DNA from: Eudromia elegans
Lineage: Eukaryota; Chordata; Aves; Tinamiformes; Tinamidae
Direction: 5' to 3'
Assembly: GCA_003342815.1 (NCBI GenBank)
Contig: PTEX01000015.1
Coordinates: 2,168,499 to 2,232,498 of the forward strand
Length of the DNA: 64,000 bases
Part shown: positions 47,801 through 62,600 of the stretch, piece by piece
Layout: every line of letters starts with the position of its first letter
Numbering within the stretch: position 1 is the stretch's first letter
Position numbers and translations under genes: made by a program
The notes under the pieces: model-generated
Databases searched by the model: none
The model's input: only the letters and a program-made list of their open reading frames with translations
Told to the model about the DNA's origin: nothing

Positions 47801-50800
47801 AGACTTCTGAAATGTTCTGGGCTGTAATAATCAATAATAATATAGTATTTTAGGTGGAAATCCTAAAAAATGACAGTAGAAAAGCAATCAGAATGCCTCC
47901 TAATAACTCATAACACTCTTCAGAAATATAACTAAGTTTACAATATATGCTAGCAGAGAGGTGAAATAAGTAGGAATAATTCTTTATCACAATTGCCTTG
48001 TATTTGTTAATGGGTTGAACATTTCCACACATTCATTATTTCTTAATTATTTTCTGACAGAAATGCACAGTAAATTCTAACTCGTGGTCCTTGAGGTTTC
48101 CTGTTGTGTAGGATATACTTTTTTAGATAAAATAAGTTACTTTCTAAAACTGAAGTCATCACTAGAAGGTTAAAATAGTCGTAGAAGTATATTATTTCTT
48201 TTAGATGTATGTATATCTTGTCATACAGTCAATTATGTTAGTAGCAATATAGTCAACTATGTAGAAATTAGGTAGCGTTTCAAAGATATATTCTGTCAGA
48301 AAGTAATAGAAATTAAAACAGAAAAGTGACAACTAGGGAAAAAAAGAGTAGAAACGAATTGAACTTTAGGAATGTAAAACTACGTAAAGTTGAGAAAAAC
48401 CTCGGCATTTATTTTTTCAAGAGGAAAATACTGACAGTTTTCCTGTAAAGAGAATGGTGCCATACCCTAGAAGCATCTCACAGCTAGACCAAATTTCTCA
48501 AACTTTTTCATGTTTTTTTTTTTCTGGGAGACCGCTCATGGAAACCCTCCTGGACTACTTCATCCAGTTTGCAAACATTATATAGAGTTTTCAAACAAAT
48601 AAAATGATGAATGGTCACTTCAAGTGTGGAAAAGTAGCATTAGTAAAATACTAGTGCGTATTATTTCCAACTTGTTGATGATACACATTTCAAACTTAAT
48701 TTTGTGACTATCCTTCATACCAGCTCTTCTTACTCTTCTTCAGCTTGTTCTTCTCTGTATTTTAAGGCTGCTTTATCTTCTTCTTTTCCTTTTCCCTCCC
48801 AATATTTCTTTCTACATAAATTGTCCAGCCAATGACTATCTTCTCCTATAGCTTTTATTGAGTGTTCTTTCTTTTTATTTTTTTGTACTAAAGAGATTTG
48901 TTTAGTTCTCTAAACTTCCTATATTTCTGGAAAAAGTCCATATCTGGCACTTCCCTCATTGGTGATACCTAAAGGATAAAACCTAAGAGGGATGTGGCTT
49001 CTACCTTCCCGGTGGTTAACCTGAACTCTTGTGTGAGTAACCATGAATTAAATAGTGTCTACATTGCAGAGGCAAATGACACTGGAATTCTTCCATGTAT
49101 GGTCTCTATGGAAAACCAGACTGGTATAACTGCAACAGAACATCGATTTTTCAGAATATAATTCTGTTCCTATTATATACTGCATCTCAAGTTTTCATTT
49201 CTTTCTAATATTAATAGTTCAGTTTGCAAAATATCTCTATGAATTTTATTTCTTCTCCAAGAATTGCTCTTGCAATTTCACTGCAATTGAAAAACAGATC
49301 TTTTGTTATATTAAACTGATCCCCTGAACAAGAAGGAATTCTGCCTTAAAAGGTGTAATTATTAAAAGATACATCATCTAGGCCGTATAAAATGCATATT
49401 TTCTTTGAAAATCGAAGGAAATATTATCTTGAAAATGAGGTTAACGTATCTGAAAATTCTGCCAAAATGACACTAACAGCTGAGAACAACCTGTTTTGAA
49501 TTTGAATTTGTAAAACATAGAAGTATGTATTTTCTTTTAAATTTGTTTCTTTAAACAAATATAATTTAAGAAGGAAGAAAAGGAAGATTAGCATATCTTT
49601 CAGTACAGTATTCATATGCTAGATAGTTTTAAATGTAATTTTCTTTGTCTTGATTTCCTCAAGTCTTGTACATTCCTACCGTAACTAAAGAAAGGTCTTA
49701 GAGTCATTGAGATGTTGTGTTTCACTGGTTATTATTATGGAATACATATGGGTACTTGTTTGAAATATATTATGTTTTGTATTTAGCAAATATATAACTA
49801 TGACTAGACCCTTTCATGATAATAATCTGTTTTAATCTGAGCAAATATAATTAAATCATTCGTGTATAGAAACACAATTTTTCAAATAGAATAAATACTT
49901 GCTAATGAGATAGGTGCAACATTTAGAAATATTTCTTTTCATATGTATCTATTAGGGAAAACGAACAATATCTGGTGTCCTAAAATAACCTAATGTTTTG
50001 AAAAAGTTTTGCCAATGCAAGTAAATGTAAAGTCATAACAGGAAAGGATGTCCTATTATTTGCTCTTCCTGCTTGCAAAAAGTAGATTTCATTAAAATTC
50101 ACTAAGATATGCATCATACAGTTCGCTTAAATCATGCCAAATATATATTTAAAAATTAATTTCAGATATTCCGTCTTGTATTTTCTATATAAAAAGCTCC
50201 CTGAAAGCAAAAGGAAAACAGGACCAACAAAAACTTGAGCAACAGTATTTGAGCTGTGGGAAAACTATGTTATGCTTACCATTCAAGAAGTTTGCAGGTG
50301 ACTTCTCTCTGAAGCAACATACATATGTATTAAAAAACCATGGATATAACAATCTGAATCCTTATCTGATGTTTATGTCAGTAGATTCTTGAGACATGTG
50401 AAGTCACCAGTTATGCCACCCAGTGGCTTAGGCTGTGTAAATGGAGGCTTATTTAAAAGAAGTGGGGAGGCATCGGTTGGTGTGGGAGGAGCATCAATAT
50501 TTGTCAAGTGACCCTTGAAGCTTCTTTTTTTAATACATCTGCCCAAACCTCATCCATTTTCATTCCTGGTTGCAAATGTACCTGGCGTTCCAGTAGTTTT
50601 TCTAATGCAATATCTTAGAGTAGTTTCAGTTTTGTTAGGTGGTCACTAGAGGGTACTTGTTTACCTATTTGCAAAGAACTAATTGCTTTTAATGGAAGAT
50701 CTAAACATCATTGAAGACGAATATTGTCTACTTATGAAGATTCACTGTACTAATAAATGTTTAAAAAATTAGAATTGGTGTATGAAATGTATCCTACTGT

Positions 50801-53800
50801 GATCAATATCTAATGCAATAAGGGGCAGCATAAGATTTGCATGCACTTTTTCTTTGAAATATAAATCAAACTTTATTTTCAGCACTTCATTTTAAAAGTG
50901 GCACAAAATTGCTTGGTTTATTTGAACTAATTCTCTGATGACTCCTTGGACCCATCTGCATTAGACCAAAGTCAGATTATACAGCTGTTGGATGCCAGAA
51001 CACTTTCTGTGGCTAGCATTTTTACATGGAAAAATGTTTTCTTATATTAGCGTATGCCAGTCAAGTTATCTTACCACATATATTAAACTACATAATTGTA
51101 CAGTCTGGGAAAAGTAACCCATACATCTAAATTGCCTAAGTTCTGAAAGATTGCATCTTCTTGCTTCAGAATGCATCAGCCTCACTGATTGCCAAACAAG
51201 AACTTTGATTTGTGGTTCAAAGTGCCACATTTCCAACGCTTTTCCATCATTTTGATCTGACAGTCGGTGAACAACACCAAATATTTGGAATAAAGCATTA
51301 AAGTAGTCTAAATGGACAAGTGGAAGGGCTGCAGCTCCTGATTCTGCAGCTGCTTTTCCTAAGCATGGTGGAACACCTGCTGTGGTGACTCAGGCATGAT
51401 AGCTCTGTTTAGGACCAGAATATGTTGGTGACTCAAGATGGTGGATGAAGAACAGCTTGATAGCCCAGCAGGAAGCACGCAACTTGGAAATGTCTCCCTG
51501 CAGAAGCTCTCTGGCATCATTCTGTCCGCCCATCTTCGTGGGCAGGGAGTCTCTATCTCAGTAATCAGAAAAGAGCGGCACACGCACTGAGAGTGAGAAT
51601 AATAGCTGAAGTTTGGCATCACAGTGTGATTATCTCAAAAAAATAAGAATCCCAGGAAAAACAAAAAACTTTATTTAAAAAAAATAAGGAGCCTGAGATA
51701 CATTTAGCCATGTCTGTTGAGTAATTTCCCAGTGTTGTCATACATTACTTGAACCAGGAAATATATTGCTTACATATTCAGTCTACTAGCAGAAGTTCTG
51801 TGCCTGAGTTCTTTGATACAAAGATGGATTAAATTTAGTTAACATAATGATTTTCAGTCAGAAAATCTAATTTCTTCAAAATGAAAAGTTCCTGTGAAAC
51901 TATTAATATTACTATGCTATTTTCTGTTGGGAATCTTGGGGAAAAGAACAATTTTAAGGGGGAATTTCTACCGTCACTAAGTCATTTGATAGTGCCAGGA
52001 CTCACATATTCACCAGTTGACCAAATTCTACCTCAAAGCCAGTCAGGTTTCTTGCTCCTGCTAAAAGTTTTCTCCACTACTTAACTACCCCTTGCAATAG
52101 TTAGGAACTTTTTCTCTATTTTCTCATCTAAATTTATTGATGGTCTAGGGATCCCTTGGTCTCCTTTAAGTTGCTCTTCCCTCCTGATGGTATTAAGTCC
52201 TAACAGAGTCTCAGAACCTGTTCCATTTTTTTCATGCTGTTTCCTTATCAGCAATTTTAGGCGCATTAGCATTAGAACTTTCAAGACTTCCAGATGTGAT
52301 TTGCCATTTATTTTTATGACATTTACTTAAAGCATTTTGACCCTTTCTGTTGCCCTTGCATGGTTTTGACTGTTGATACGTAGACAAACAGTACTTCTGA
52401 GACTTGAGCATCTCTCTCCTCCTGAATGTATCCCTATGGTCTACATTATTTTTTGTGTCTTATATCCCTCCGGGGAATAGGGAAATTCTACCAATCTTAA
52501 TTTATAAACCAGACAGAGAAGCTCAGAAAGCATAACAAGGATATTTAGCTTTTTAATACTTATTCCCCTCAGGAAAAAATCAAGCAAGAGGCAATATAAT
52601 GTGAGGAAGAAGGAACACCAAGAAGCAATTGTGCCAGCCAGAATAGTATCCAGACTACAAATAATGTGGAGATAAATTCACTTTTCCCCCTTATTTTTTT
52701 TTTAATATTAATCTAGCTATATAAGTATTGAAAGCTTCCTTTGACATTTAAAAGTCATGATGTGCAAAATCAAGAATGGACCCTGATTGAACGAATGGGA
52801 ATTAGCTGCTTAAACAGCTTGAGGACGTGAACGTGAGTCATTTAGCCTTTTTTAAGAATTGAGTTTTTAAAAACAACAGTAAAACATTAGGAAAACTACC
52901 TGTGAAAAGGAAATCACAGGAATGGCAAAGTGATAGAGCTGAAGAGGGAATGATCAATATTCCATAAATCACGTGGCAACTGAAGGATGCTAATACATGA
53001 GCACAGCAAAATATCCTGTAACAGAGGAAAAGATAAGGTGGAGGCAGACAACTGTCAGAATCAAAACCAGCAGAGAAATCAAAGAAAATGAAGCAAAAGA
53101 GATCACTGCCCAGATATTTTTGTTAAAATAGCACCATAAAGTGGAGAAAGAGTGATGGGTAGCAGTAATAAAGTCAAAGCAAAGATTTCCCATGAGTTGA
53201 GATTAAAAAAAAAGTTTGCTAAAATAATGCAGAGTATATGTCTAAAGATGCAATCTGTATTTAGTTCAAGCTTTGTGTCTGCATTGCACTTCTTACTAGG
53301 TGTGCTACGTTAGAGAAAAGGAAAACAGAACTTCTTACAAAAAGAATTGTAACACTTCAACAAATTGCTTATCACTATGGATCACCTTGTCTCTTTTGGC
53401 CAAAGCAGAAGAAAATATCTTCCAAACAAACAAATTCAAGTCTTTTTCTTCCTTGCTGTCATTTCTAATATAAATTTGAAGAGCAGCAAAACTCTTCTAA
53501 TGTAAATCTGGAAATTACCAGTCTTCAAGGCACCAGTTCTGTGCCAAGAACATTATTAAGCTTTGTGATTGCTCTGTGAAGGAGAGATGGCATTGAGCCA
53601 CTCCATTCCTAGCACAGGACTCCCAGATACTAGGGGTATATTTTGGCTATTTCAGTTGTATATTTGATACTTCTCAAAACCAGAAAGGCACAAAGGGATG
53701 CCTTTGAGGGGAACTATGCCCCTATGTTTTCAAAACTGAAGAAATTCAAACAAGTAGAACTCATTCCCTAGTTCTATAATTGCCATAATATTTGATAAAT

Positions 53801-56200
53801 GGTGATTTTCACATATCTTCTAACAAGTGATAAGCAAGTATAAGGGGTCTTTTGTCTATGTCTAAACATCTCTTATGCTTAACTCACTTGTATTTTGTCT
53901 AAAGACAAAGAACAAGGTGCTATTTGCTATATTATTAACTATTACATTTGCTATGATCAAAAACTGTTGCTAGCTATTGATATTTTTGAGTTTGTTTGAT
54001 TTTTTGGGGTTTTTTTTTGTTTATGTTTGATACCCAAAATTGATACTTTTGGTTTGTTTGTGTGTCTTCTGCATACATGGCATTGCAATCAGTTAGGAAT
54101 TTTCAAAGAAGCCTAAAACAACAGGTATTCCATTAAAATTAGATTCCTAACTCTCCTAAATCTTCTGAAATGATTGGCCTTTTGCACAATATTTTTCAGC
54201 CTTGCCTGGTTTGAGGGCATGTATTGATTGTATTACTCATACAGAGCAACAAATATGACACTGACGTTGCATAGGAAGTCACTAGAAAGCGGTATGCTTA
54301 CTTGAGGAAAAAGCCAAGGCCACATCCGTTAATATATGACTCATTCTGTTTACTGAGGATGATAAGGCATTCAAAGAAAAATTGTTTTGCTAAAAACATT
54401 GCTAAATATGCATCAAGATCATCAGTCATGTCATCTGAAAACATAATTATCTTGCCATGAAAAATACAAATACAGCTGGGAGGTGCTGAAAGACAGGGAT
54501 GTGTTAGGAAGTTTTACAAGATGTTTGTGTCTGAAAGAGTCTTTAAAATGCTGCTGCTCTGTTAGCTGGGGTATGGTAGCTGAGGCATCAGATGATGTCA
54601 AATGAGCTACAGAGCTTCCAAATGAAAATTAGATCATGTCTTGCCTGCGTCACAACCTGGCAAAGAGATCTGGAAAGACGGTTTGCAGCTGCCAACTCCA
54701 TCTTCCCTAGCCATGGGCTGGATAAGGATCTCTGTGCTTTAAATATTTACATTAAGTTCCTTTTTTTGTGTTTATAACTTTAGTAAAAACTTTATTATGT
54801 AGATTGTGGACTGTAAATATTAGCTTGGATTTTAATAATGTTCTTGCAAACATGATAAAATGGTGCTTTGTTTAATCTCTGATTCAGTGTAAATTAAAAT
54901 AATATGTTGCTGGAGACACCACAGCAAGCGCTAGATTGCAGTTGATGACAGCATTCAATATATGCTTGCAGTTTGTTTTTACACTCCTTTGGAAACAGAA
55001 GAGAGAATTGCTCATGCAATTGCACAAAATCATCAGTCTGACTTTTTATGCCGTGTGCACTGACTTAATCTAATAGACCAATATCAACCTTGAGGTGAAA
55101 AGAACCTGATGGATCTGAGCTCAGGGGGAAAAAAACAAGTTGCTGAAGGCAGCGTGTTTGCTGTGGATGAATAGGTTTGGCAGACTAAAGAAAAGGAGGA
55201 AGCCGAACAAGGTAATGAGAAAGCAATGGGAGGAGTAATAGGAAAGGAAAGGAAATAACCTCAATAATGTAATCTGGTTTCAAGAGTAAAACTTTGGTCA
55301 TTGATGGATAGCCAGTAAGAAGAAACAACATAATGTGCAATCCTCCTTATAGAATTCCTTTAAAATAAGCAACGTAAACTGTGTTTTCATCAGTAGTGCA
55401 AAACCAATTACAAAATAATGAGTTTTGCTGTTGGTTCAGTTCTCTGATTTTTTAGAAACTCCCCAGACAGTGAATCTCTTAGAGCCTTGGAACTGCTCGC
55501 TGTCCTGCTCTTTTGGACTCCCGGATTATGAGGACTATTAAAATTGTCATTGTTTTCTCTTGCTAACCCTACCGAAGTCCATGAGGTGTTTGGAGTGCTA
55601 GCTCTGCCAAAAGTAACAGCTTTCAGAGCATTTTGCACGTGCCTCTTTCCGTCCCCCCGGCATCGCTCCTTTCCTCTTTCAGCTGTGCCATGATGACCTG
55701 AGAGGCAACTAACATCGGCCACATGAGAAGGTTCTAGCAAACTCTTTACAGACGAGGATGTTTTTGCTGTCCCCATCAACCACAGCCTGACTATATAGTT
55801 ACATCCCTCTTAGCCTAAGGCCCGATGGCCTCCGTGAAGATAGCAGTACGTTATATCACCAGTACAGATTGGTACTGGATATTCCCTTAAAGTCAATGCT
55901 TACAATTGCTTAATGCTGTTTGGTGAAGGTGCCAGCGATATTGCTGTAACCAATAGTTATTAATAACAAGTAGTTACCAAAGCATTCTCTCTTCCCTTCA
56001 TGCGCTCTCTCTCTCCTCTAATGGACCATTATTCTTGTAGACTGAGCTATTCAATGACCCTAGAACAAGGACTGTGTGTGACTAGGCTCTGCTAACCAAA
56101 CATTAGTTATGTTATCAGGAAGCTGCAATTGAAATGCTGCTGGAAAAAAAAGCAGGGAGGGAGATGTAGCAGAGGGCCCTCGCAGTGCAAGCACAAGATG
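44890..56200. other. 5' flank of TRPA1, no gene recognised
   Basis: The DNA turns abruptly AT-rich after the CpG island. No chain of exons, RNA gene or repeat family could be supported. Small features are a (GTTT)n run at about 47,063-47,085 and an exact tandem pair of about 17 bp (tttttatgcttgtcata) at about 47,379-47,412. In human, KCNB2 lies on this side, several hundred kb away. Confidence 0.65.
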
Positions 56201-56220
56201 TCAGAGGTGTCCAACAGAAC

Positions 56221-56628
56221 TCAAAAATGGTCAGTTCTGATCGTTACAGAAAGGCAGCTCTGAAAGCTGCCTAGAACTAGTTTTAGAGCTTGCGTATGAG
56301 TAGAACTGCATAGTAATCTCTGGCAGCTGCCCATGACTGATAGCAAAGAGAGGACTACACTTAGACTGAGGTGAAACCAGCAGGTTGTACCCAGGTCTCT
56401 GCACGCAGAATTCACCACTCTGGCACCCTGCACTGTGGCACACGTAAGTATCACCCTATTGTCATTACAGGGAATATACCTGTATCGCTTGTGCATAGTC
56501 TGGTGTCTGATGATTGGTGCAGGTTTAGTATCCTTCCTTTCAGGTTCAGTTGTGATTTGGATGCAACAGCGTGTCCACAACAAGGCCAGGAAAAGGAAAA
56601 GGTGAGATCTGGATCCTCTAAAATCCAT
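56221..56628 (-). other. Unrecognised 135-codon open frame with signal-peptide-like start
   Basis: The frame starts at ATG 56628 in the context ATACCATGG, a strong vertebrate start context, and the N-terminus (MDFRGSRSHLFLFLALLWTR) looks like a secretion signal. The following part is cysteine-containing and not recognised. A CAG acceptor-like site lies 8 nt upstream of the ATG (exon would begin at 56636) and a CAG|GTATAT donor-like site lies inside the frame (56480). It could be a lineage-specific gene exon, a fossil retroviral envelope leader, or chance. No family can be named. Confidence 0.25.
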
Positions 56629-56639
56629 GGTATCTCCTG

Positions 56640-59600
56640 CAAGGCTTGTTCAGGCACTGCTATGTTCTCATCTCCTAATTCTAAGCATAAAACTATACGT
56701 GCTGTAGATAGGTGCATCCTTGTTAGGTAATGTAGTGTGAATCATGCTATGTGTAGAACCAGCAGATCTCCAGCTTCTTAAAAATGACACATAGCAGGTC
56801 AGAGACCTCAGAGCTGCGGCTGCTGCCATCACTGACAGTGCCTGGTGCTGCTGCTGCAGATGACAATGCCTAGCAAAAAAGCTTGGGGAACCTTCCTAAG
56901 ACTGTGTGTGACTGAGTTTGGTGTAGCTGAGCACTGAATGCACACTTAGATACTTCATACGTGACTGTCTGCATATAAATAGGAGGTAGCGAGCTCCATA
57001 TTTACATCATTCAGCCCATGGGCATTGGGATCATACTCACATAGTCATCCAAATGAAAGATGCAATAAAGATTCAATAACAAGATCATTGGGTGATAATA
57101 GCAGCCATAGATCAGCTGAAATAGGAGCAGAGCGCTTGCCTGCTCTAGTGTCATAACCACTTATTTTTATTCTTCTCCAGAGGCCTTTGTGCCCCTATAC
57201 ACTTGAGTACTTTCTTCTTGCTTATTGTGATGGACTTCCTGTTAACATCATGATATATTTTCCTGATGACTGTAAATCCTTTGTGGTTTTTATCCATTTA
57301 TGAATCATTTTATAACTTCTACATAGCCTACCTGTCTATGACCTTTTGAATGTTACCTTCTCTAATGACAAAAACAAAAGTGTAGCATGGAGCTAACATA
57401 AGTGCAAGGAGTGATCTAGTCATGATAGACCAAGACATTGTGTGGACTAATTTCTCCTTTTCGTAGTCTTTCCAAGATATGGGAATAAAGACCTCTACCT
57501 GAGGTATATATATGAAAAAAACTTAAGCCGTTTAGAAAAGGATCCCGAGTTTTTGTGTTATATCTTGCACAGGAAAATTAATTTATTTGACAATTAGAAG
57601 TTGCTCTATTGCTTTTGAAGAGAGTTCTTTGATGTCATTTGACTCAATTGCTGATGACCGGGTGCCCAGAATTTCAGGGGACAAACATCTGGTCTTGCAG
57701 GAGCAGCGTACGGATCTTGTATGAGTAGCATATGAATCCTGTACAGAAGTAACTGAATACCTTGCTTCCACACAGTGAGGAGACCTGCACAGACACCTGC
57801 GTGTTGGCTAAGGAAGATGTACCAAGCAGGCAAGGAGTAAGCCAAGGCACGCTTAAGCCTATGAGTGTTGTTTGAAGTATATCACCCCACAATGGCTATT
57901 TAGCAAGCTTAGATTTTTAGAAACCCTTATGGAGGGGACTCTGTCTCTCTTTCACTGTTGTACTTTTCTTCCTTTTGAAACTTGTCCTTACTCTCCCCAG
58001 AGGCATCAAACATTTGCAGGTCTCTCTGGCCATCCTCTCATGCCTATCCAGTTTTTCAGGGAAAGTCTGTGCCTGCGCTGTCCTAGACATGAGGTACTTG
58101 GAAATCAGATATGCTCACACAGAAACATGTGCCTGTGACAAAGCAATGTACAGTTTAAATTGCTAAGGAGCTCTATCCCATGGCCCCTTATCCCAAAAAT
58201 AGCTCCCTTGCCGCCTTGCTCTTTATAGATTCCTTTAAAGGGAGATAAAAGCGCAGATTCACATGGCTACAAGTGTGAAAATGGAAGTCCTCGGGAGTAC
58301 GGAAGCTGAGAACATAAAAATTATGTGCTTACATTACACTTAAACCACTGCCTTTCAGTTCAAACATTCAACATGGACAGGCTGTCGTTAAAATGAGATT
58401 GATGGAAACACACTGCATCTTGAAACATAGGATCAAAACCACTTAACAGCAACTGTTTTCCTCTTTTGCCCTTGGTATATAAGTGCATCACACCTGCTGC
58501 TGATATAAACATCTTAGATTTGCAGTAAATTGTAGACATGGTATATAATATTTTCTTTTCTTCACAGATACGTTGTGCATCTGGGGTATTCACAGAAAGG
58601 AAGTGATCAAATGAGGTATTTCAGAAGTAATTAATTTTTTGCTTGTTAATCTGTGTAAGCAGCACAGGGCCAGACCAGACTAAGAAGCTGTTATACAAGG
58701 TCTCTGAAGATTTATATCTTTCCTTCTCTACTTATGACTAGCACACTGCTTAAGGATCTCAAGGTCTTGGATGGTCTGAATATACTAATTCTCTTCCATG
58801 TGTTATATTTTTTATTTTTCGTGGTTAGATGATTTTTTTTTTTCCTTCATTGTATGTCCATTTATCCAGAAAGTTTTCTGAGGACACAGAGTCTTCCCAC
58901 TATTTGTCCACAAGAGATGTAGATGAAGTAGGTATATTTTGAAACTCAAAACACAGATGTAGTCAGCAACTTCCTCTGGAAGATCCCTGTGTAGTATAGG
59001 CAAGCAAAGTTTATCCTGTTCTAAGGAATATAAGCAAGAACTAGAAGCAAATAAAGCATGTCTCATCCGTGGTTTGTGGCAGAAAGTTGTCTTTCTGTCT
59101 CACAGCTGCACACAGGGCTTTGATCTCATGACTCGCAAATGACACAGAGCTCCTCATCACTGAAGCCCAAATCCAGGAAGACAATTTGCGCCCGACTTCA
59201 AAGTGATTTCAATGGATTTAGGTACCTAATATTTTGTAGAGCTGGGCCTTTGTCTCATACATTATTCAGCCAACCATAAAGCATAAACCACAGAACTTCA
59301 ATTATTAACTCTTTTTGATAATTTTTATGTATTTTCTCAAAAACCAATTGAGTCCTCAGCATAAGTAGATTCAAAACACTTTATTACAGCCTTTTCTTCC
59401 AGGTTTATCATTCTGCATTTCCAAGTAGTTGAGAATTTACTTTTATGTTACAATATTTTTCCCAGTAGGTATTCTAAGTAATTTTAGCAATTTAAATACT
59501 AATGTTCAGGTATTTATGGGAGCAAATATAACATTCATTACACTTTCTGCAGTAGCTTGAAAGTAGCTCTGTCCATTAAACCCTGTTTTACTGAAAATTA

Positions 59601-62600
59601 CACTATTACCTTGGACACCATGGCTTGTAATCTTTTGTACATGTTCTACAATTTAGAAGAGAATGTCATTTTCCAGTACTGTCGAGACTGGCATTACTGA
59701 CACAGGGCTCATGCAGACCTTGAGTGGAAAAATACAGCACATAGTCTGCCCCTAGGATGAACAGGTGTACCTGAGTCATTTCTTATTTGTGCAAGCTGCT
59801 GGTGTGTTTAGATAGTGATTGTGAACAACCAATTATCAGTGTAGCTAAAAAGGCTTTAGCTGCAATTGCTCTGAATCATGAGACTGTCCAACAGCTCTGA
59901 GGAACAGCCACCCCCACCCATGTGGCTGTCAACTGGGTAGGTGTGTGTGGGTACTAACCCATTCCCACTCCCACCTCCACCATTCCCACTATGGAAAAGG
60001 CCCAATGTGACTAGAATTAAGAGAAGTTTAGGAATCTGCACATGACAAACAGTCACTGGTAACTGCCTTTCAAAGATAAGCACACGTCTGGCACAGCTGC
60101 TTGTCTACAAAAATCTGTCATCTTCAAGTCCTTGTATTCTAAAGTCAGTATTCAGTGAGAAAAATTGCAATGGAAAATCGAAAGCAGTAAGGATAAGACA
60201 CCTACGTATAAGAACATTTTGATTCTTTACGGGTTGCCTATCAGAGGCAGAGAGGGAAATGGTTTGCACAAGGCTATGGAAGGAAATAGACTTCTTAACA
60301 TCAGTATTAGCTCTCAGTGCAATGCTCACACAACCAAGCTATTCTTTTATCAATTTCATTTACTCTTTTTTAAAGTAACTATAAAAAACAAACAAGAGTA
60401 AACACCTGTTTGACAGTCAGCCTCCAAATGAGGAAAATAAGTCACTTCTCTACACATGTGGTTGCATATTTTATCTCTTCTTATATTTATACTTTGAAAT
60501 GTCTGTTTAATTTACAACAAGGCTATAATATTTACATTAGTGCCAGGTGTGATGCGCTAATGGATTACTGTAGAACAAGAAATGCATTAAATGTTCCTGT
60601 CCTCCTTTTGCTATAGATTGTTTTGGCATAGATCATTTGCAGGAGATTGGCCAAATGCTTTATACACATTTGCATGGAACTGAGTCAGAGGAATCACATT
60701 TGTGGAGGCAGTAATACAAAGGAAAGGTTTAATTTGACTTTCTATTTAGTTTTTTTAAACTTCTTCCATGTTTTTGTCTTCACAGATCAAGATGCTGAGC
60801 ACTCTTCACAGTCTTCCCGGCACACACAGCTGTTGCATACAGAGTTTAGGAGATGGCAAATCTGAAGATTCATAGATCAAGTAAAGTACATTATCTAGTA
60901 GAAAGATTAACGTGCTGCCTCAGGGACTGAGAGAAATAGTTCTTTCCTATGAACTTGGACTTCTTTTGACCTCAGTGACTACCTTTTCACTATCACTTCA
61001 CACTTCTTTTGCTCCTGATGGTTTTTTACGTTGGCTAGGAATCCTTTGAGCCTCAGAACTTATCTTCTGGTACGGATTAGGATAGACTATTGTCTTCATA
61101 AAAGTTGGCTAAAAGCATCCTGTAGTTCCTGAAGAGGCAACATTTCCCTTTGATTTATGTGTCCCTGGTGATAATTCTAATCTACACTGTGCAACATAGC
61201 AGGAAAATCATGCTATAGGATAAAAGTCATAAGGGTAATATCTACGTTTTCAGTGTCTTCTCATGAGATGTGCAAGGCAGGTTCTCCACACGGTGCATGT
61301 GGGGATTAGGTTTTACCAGCATTTCTTATGAGGGAAAGGAGGCAAGACTGCTGTGAAAATTTGCTAATGGCTTAAGTACTCTTTTGAAATGAGAGCGACT
61401 GGCTTATTTCCAGACCAGCTGAATTCCTCCTGGAGAAGTACAGGATGCAGTTCAGATCCACCCAAGAGCAAGAAGACTGCCAGGTTAGGACTTGCAGGTT
61501 CTGGATAAGGGCTCTAGGTGCTGGACCACTGACTCTGCACCACAGCCATTGCAACTGCCATCTTCTCGTGCAGGCCCAGCTTGCTCTAAGCACTCTTACC
61601 AGAGTAAGCTGTAGCTGATAAAGCTTAGCCTAAGGAGTTTTCTAGGAGAGTCACACCATCTCTGTTTCTGCTATGATCCTTTTTGACCAGAGACCTTTTA
61701 ACTTCCCAGGACTAGAGAGCACATTTTTAGGATACAAATTTTGGGCACTGAAACTAAAATTTTATCATGTAGTGCTTTAGTAGAACCACCTTGGCCTTAT
61801 AACTTTTGGAACAGAGTTCCCATTAATAAAAATGCCCTGCGGATGGAAATTTAATTTGAAGCATAAAATGTATATTGCACTTCAGTCCTTGTTAAAATGT
61901 TTTCAAGTACTTCAGCAGCACTAAAAACCTGTAAATCATTTCTACTCAGAAGATGTTTCAGAGTTAAAAAGCAATTAGAACTTAGAACTAGTTCTAGATA
62001 GAACTTAGTTAAATGGACTTTTTGCTTGTACTTCAGTAACTGATAAAGGTTATTCAATGAGACCTTCACGCTTCTCACAACTCATGCAAGTCAGTGAAGT
62101 GTCTTTTCATGGATGCTAATGTGCCTGGGGTTAAATCCTCAAGTCAAGGCTGGCCCTCACAATACCTGCTGTGAAGCTTCCTGCACTGTGGAGGATGTCC
62201 CATCAAATACTAAAACTCAGCTCATTCTACTCTCTGGTGCATATAATTCTGCCTCAAAGCTGTGTTTTGGATGCTTCAACCATCTAATAACCTTCTCCTC
62301 TGAGACAACCTGTCTAAATATGGAAAGGTGCTCCTGGTATCTGGAATATTCCTTTCTCGTAAGGTGTTGAGCTCGGAGGAGAGAGAAATTTTCTTATGAG
62401 AGTTTTGGCTGACGAGAGGAGGAGAATTCTTTGCTTTTTGGATATGCCAAGGAAACTGCTAGTGGTGACATGCTGAGCAGCTCAGAACGTGACAACAGGA
62501 CAGATTTTGGGGCGTATGAGTGGATGGAAATGTAGCTGCCTCTGCTCTGGTAAATATATAAGGGACTATGTTGTCTGGTATGGACTATGGCACCTACCTG

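Noticed and set aside
55408-55779. 123-codon open frame on the minus strand
   Set aside because: It is serine- and lysine-rich without a recognisable motif and has no support beyond openness.
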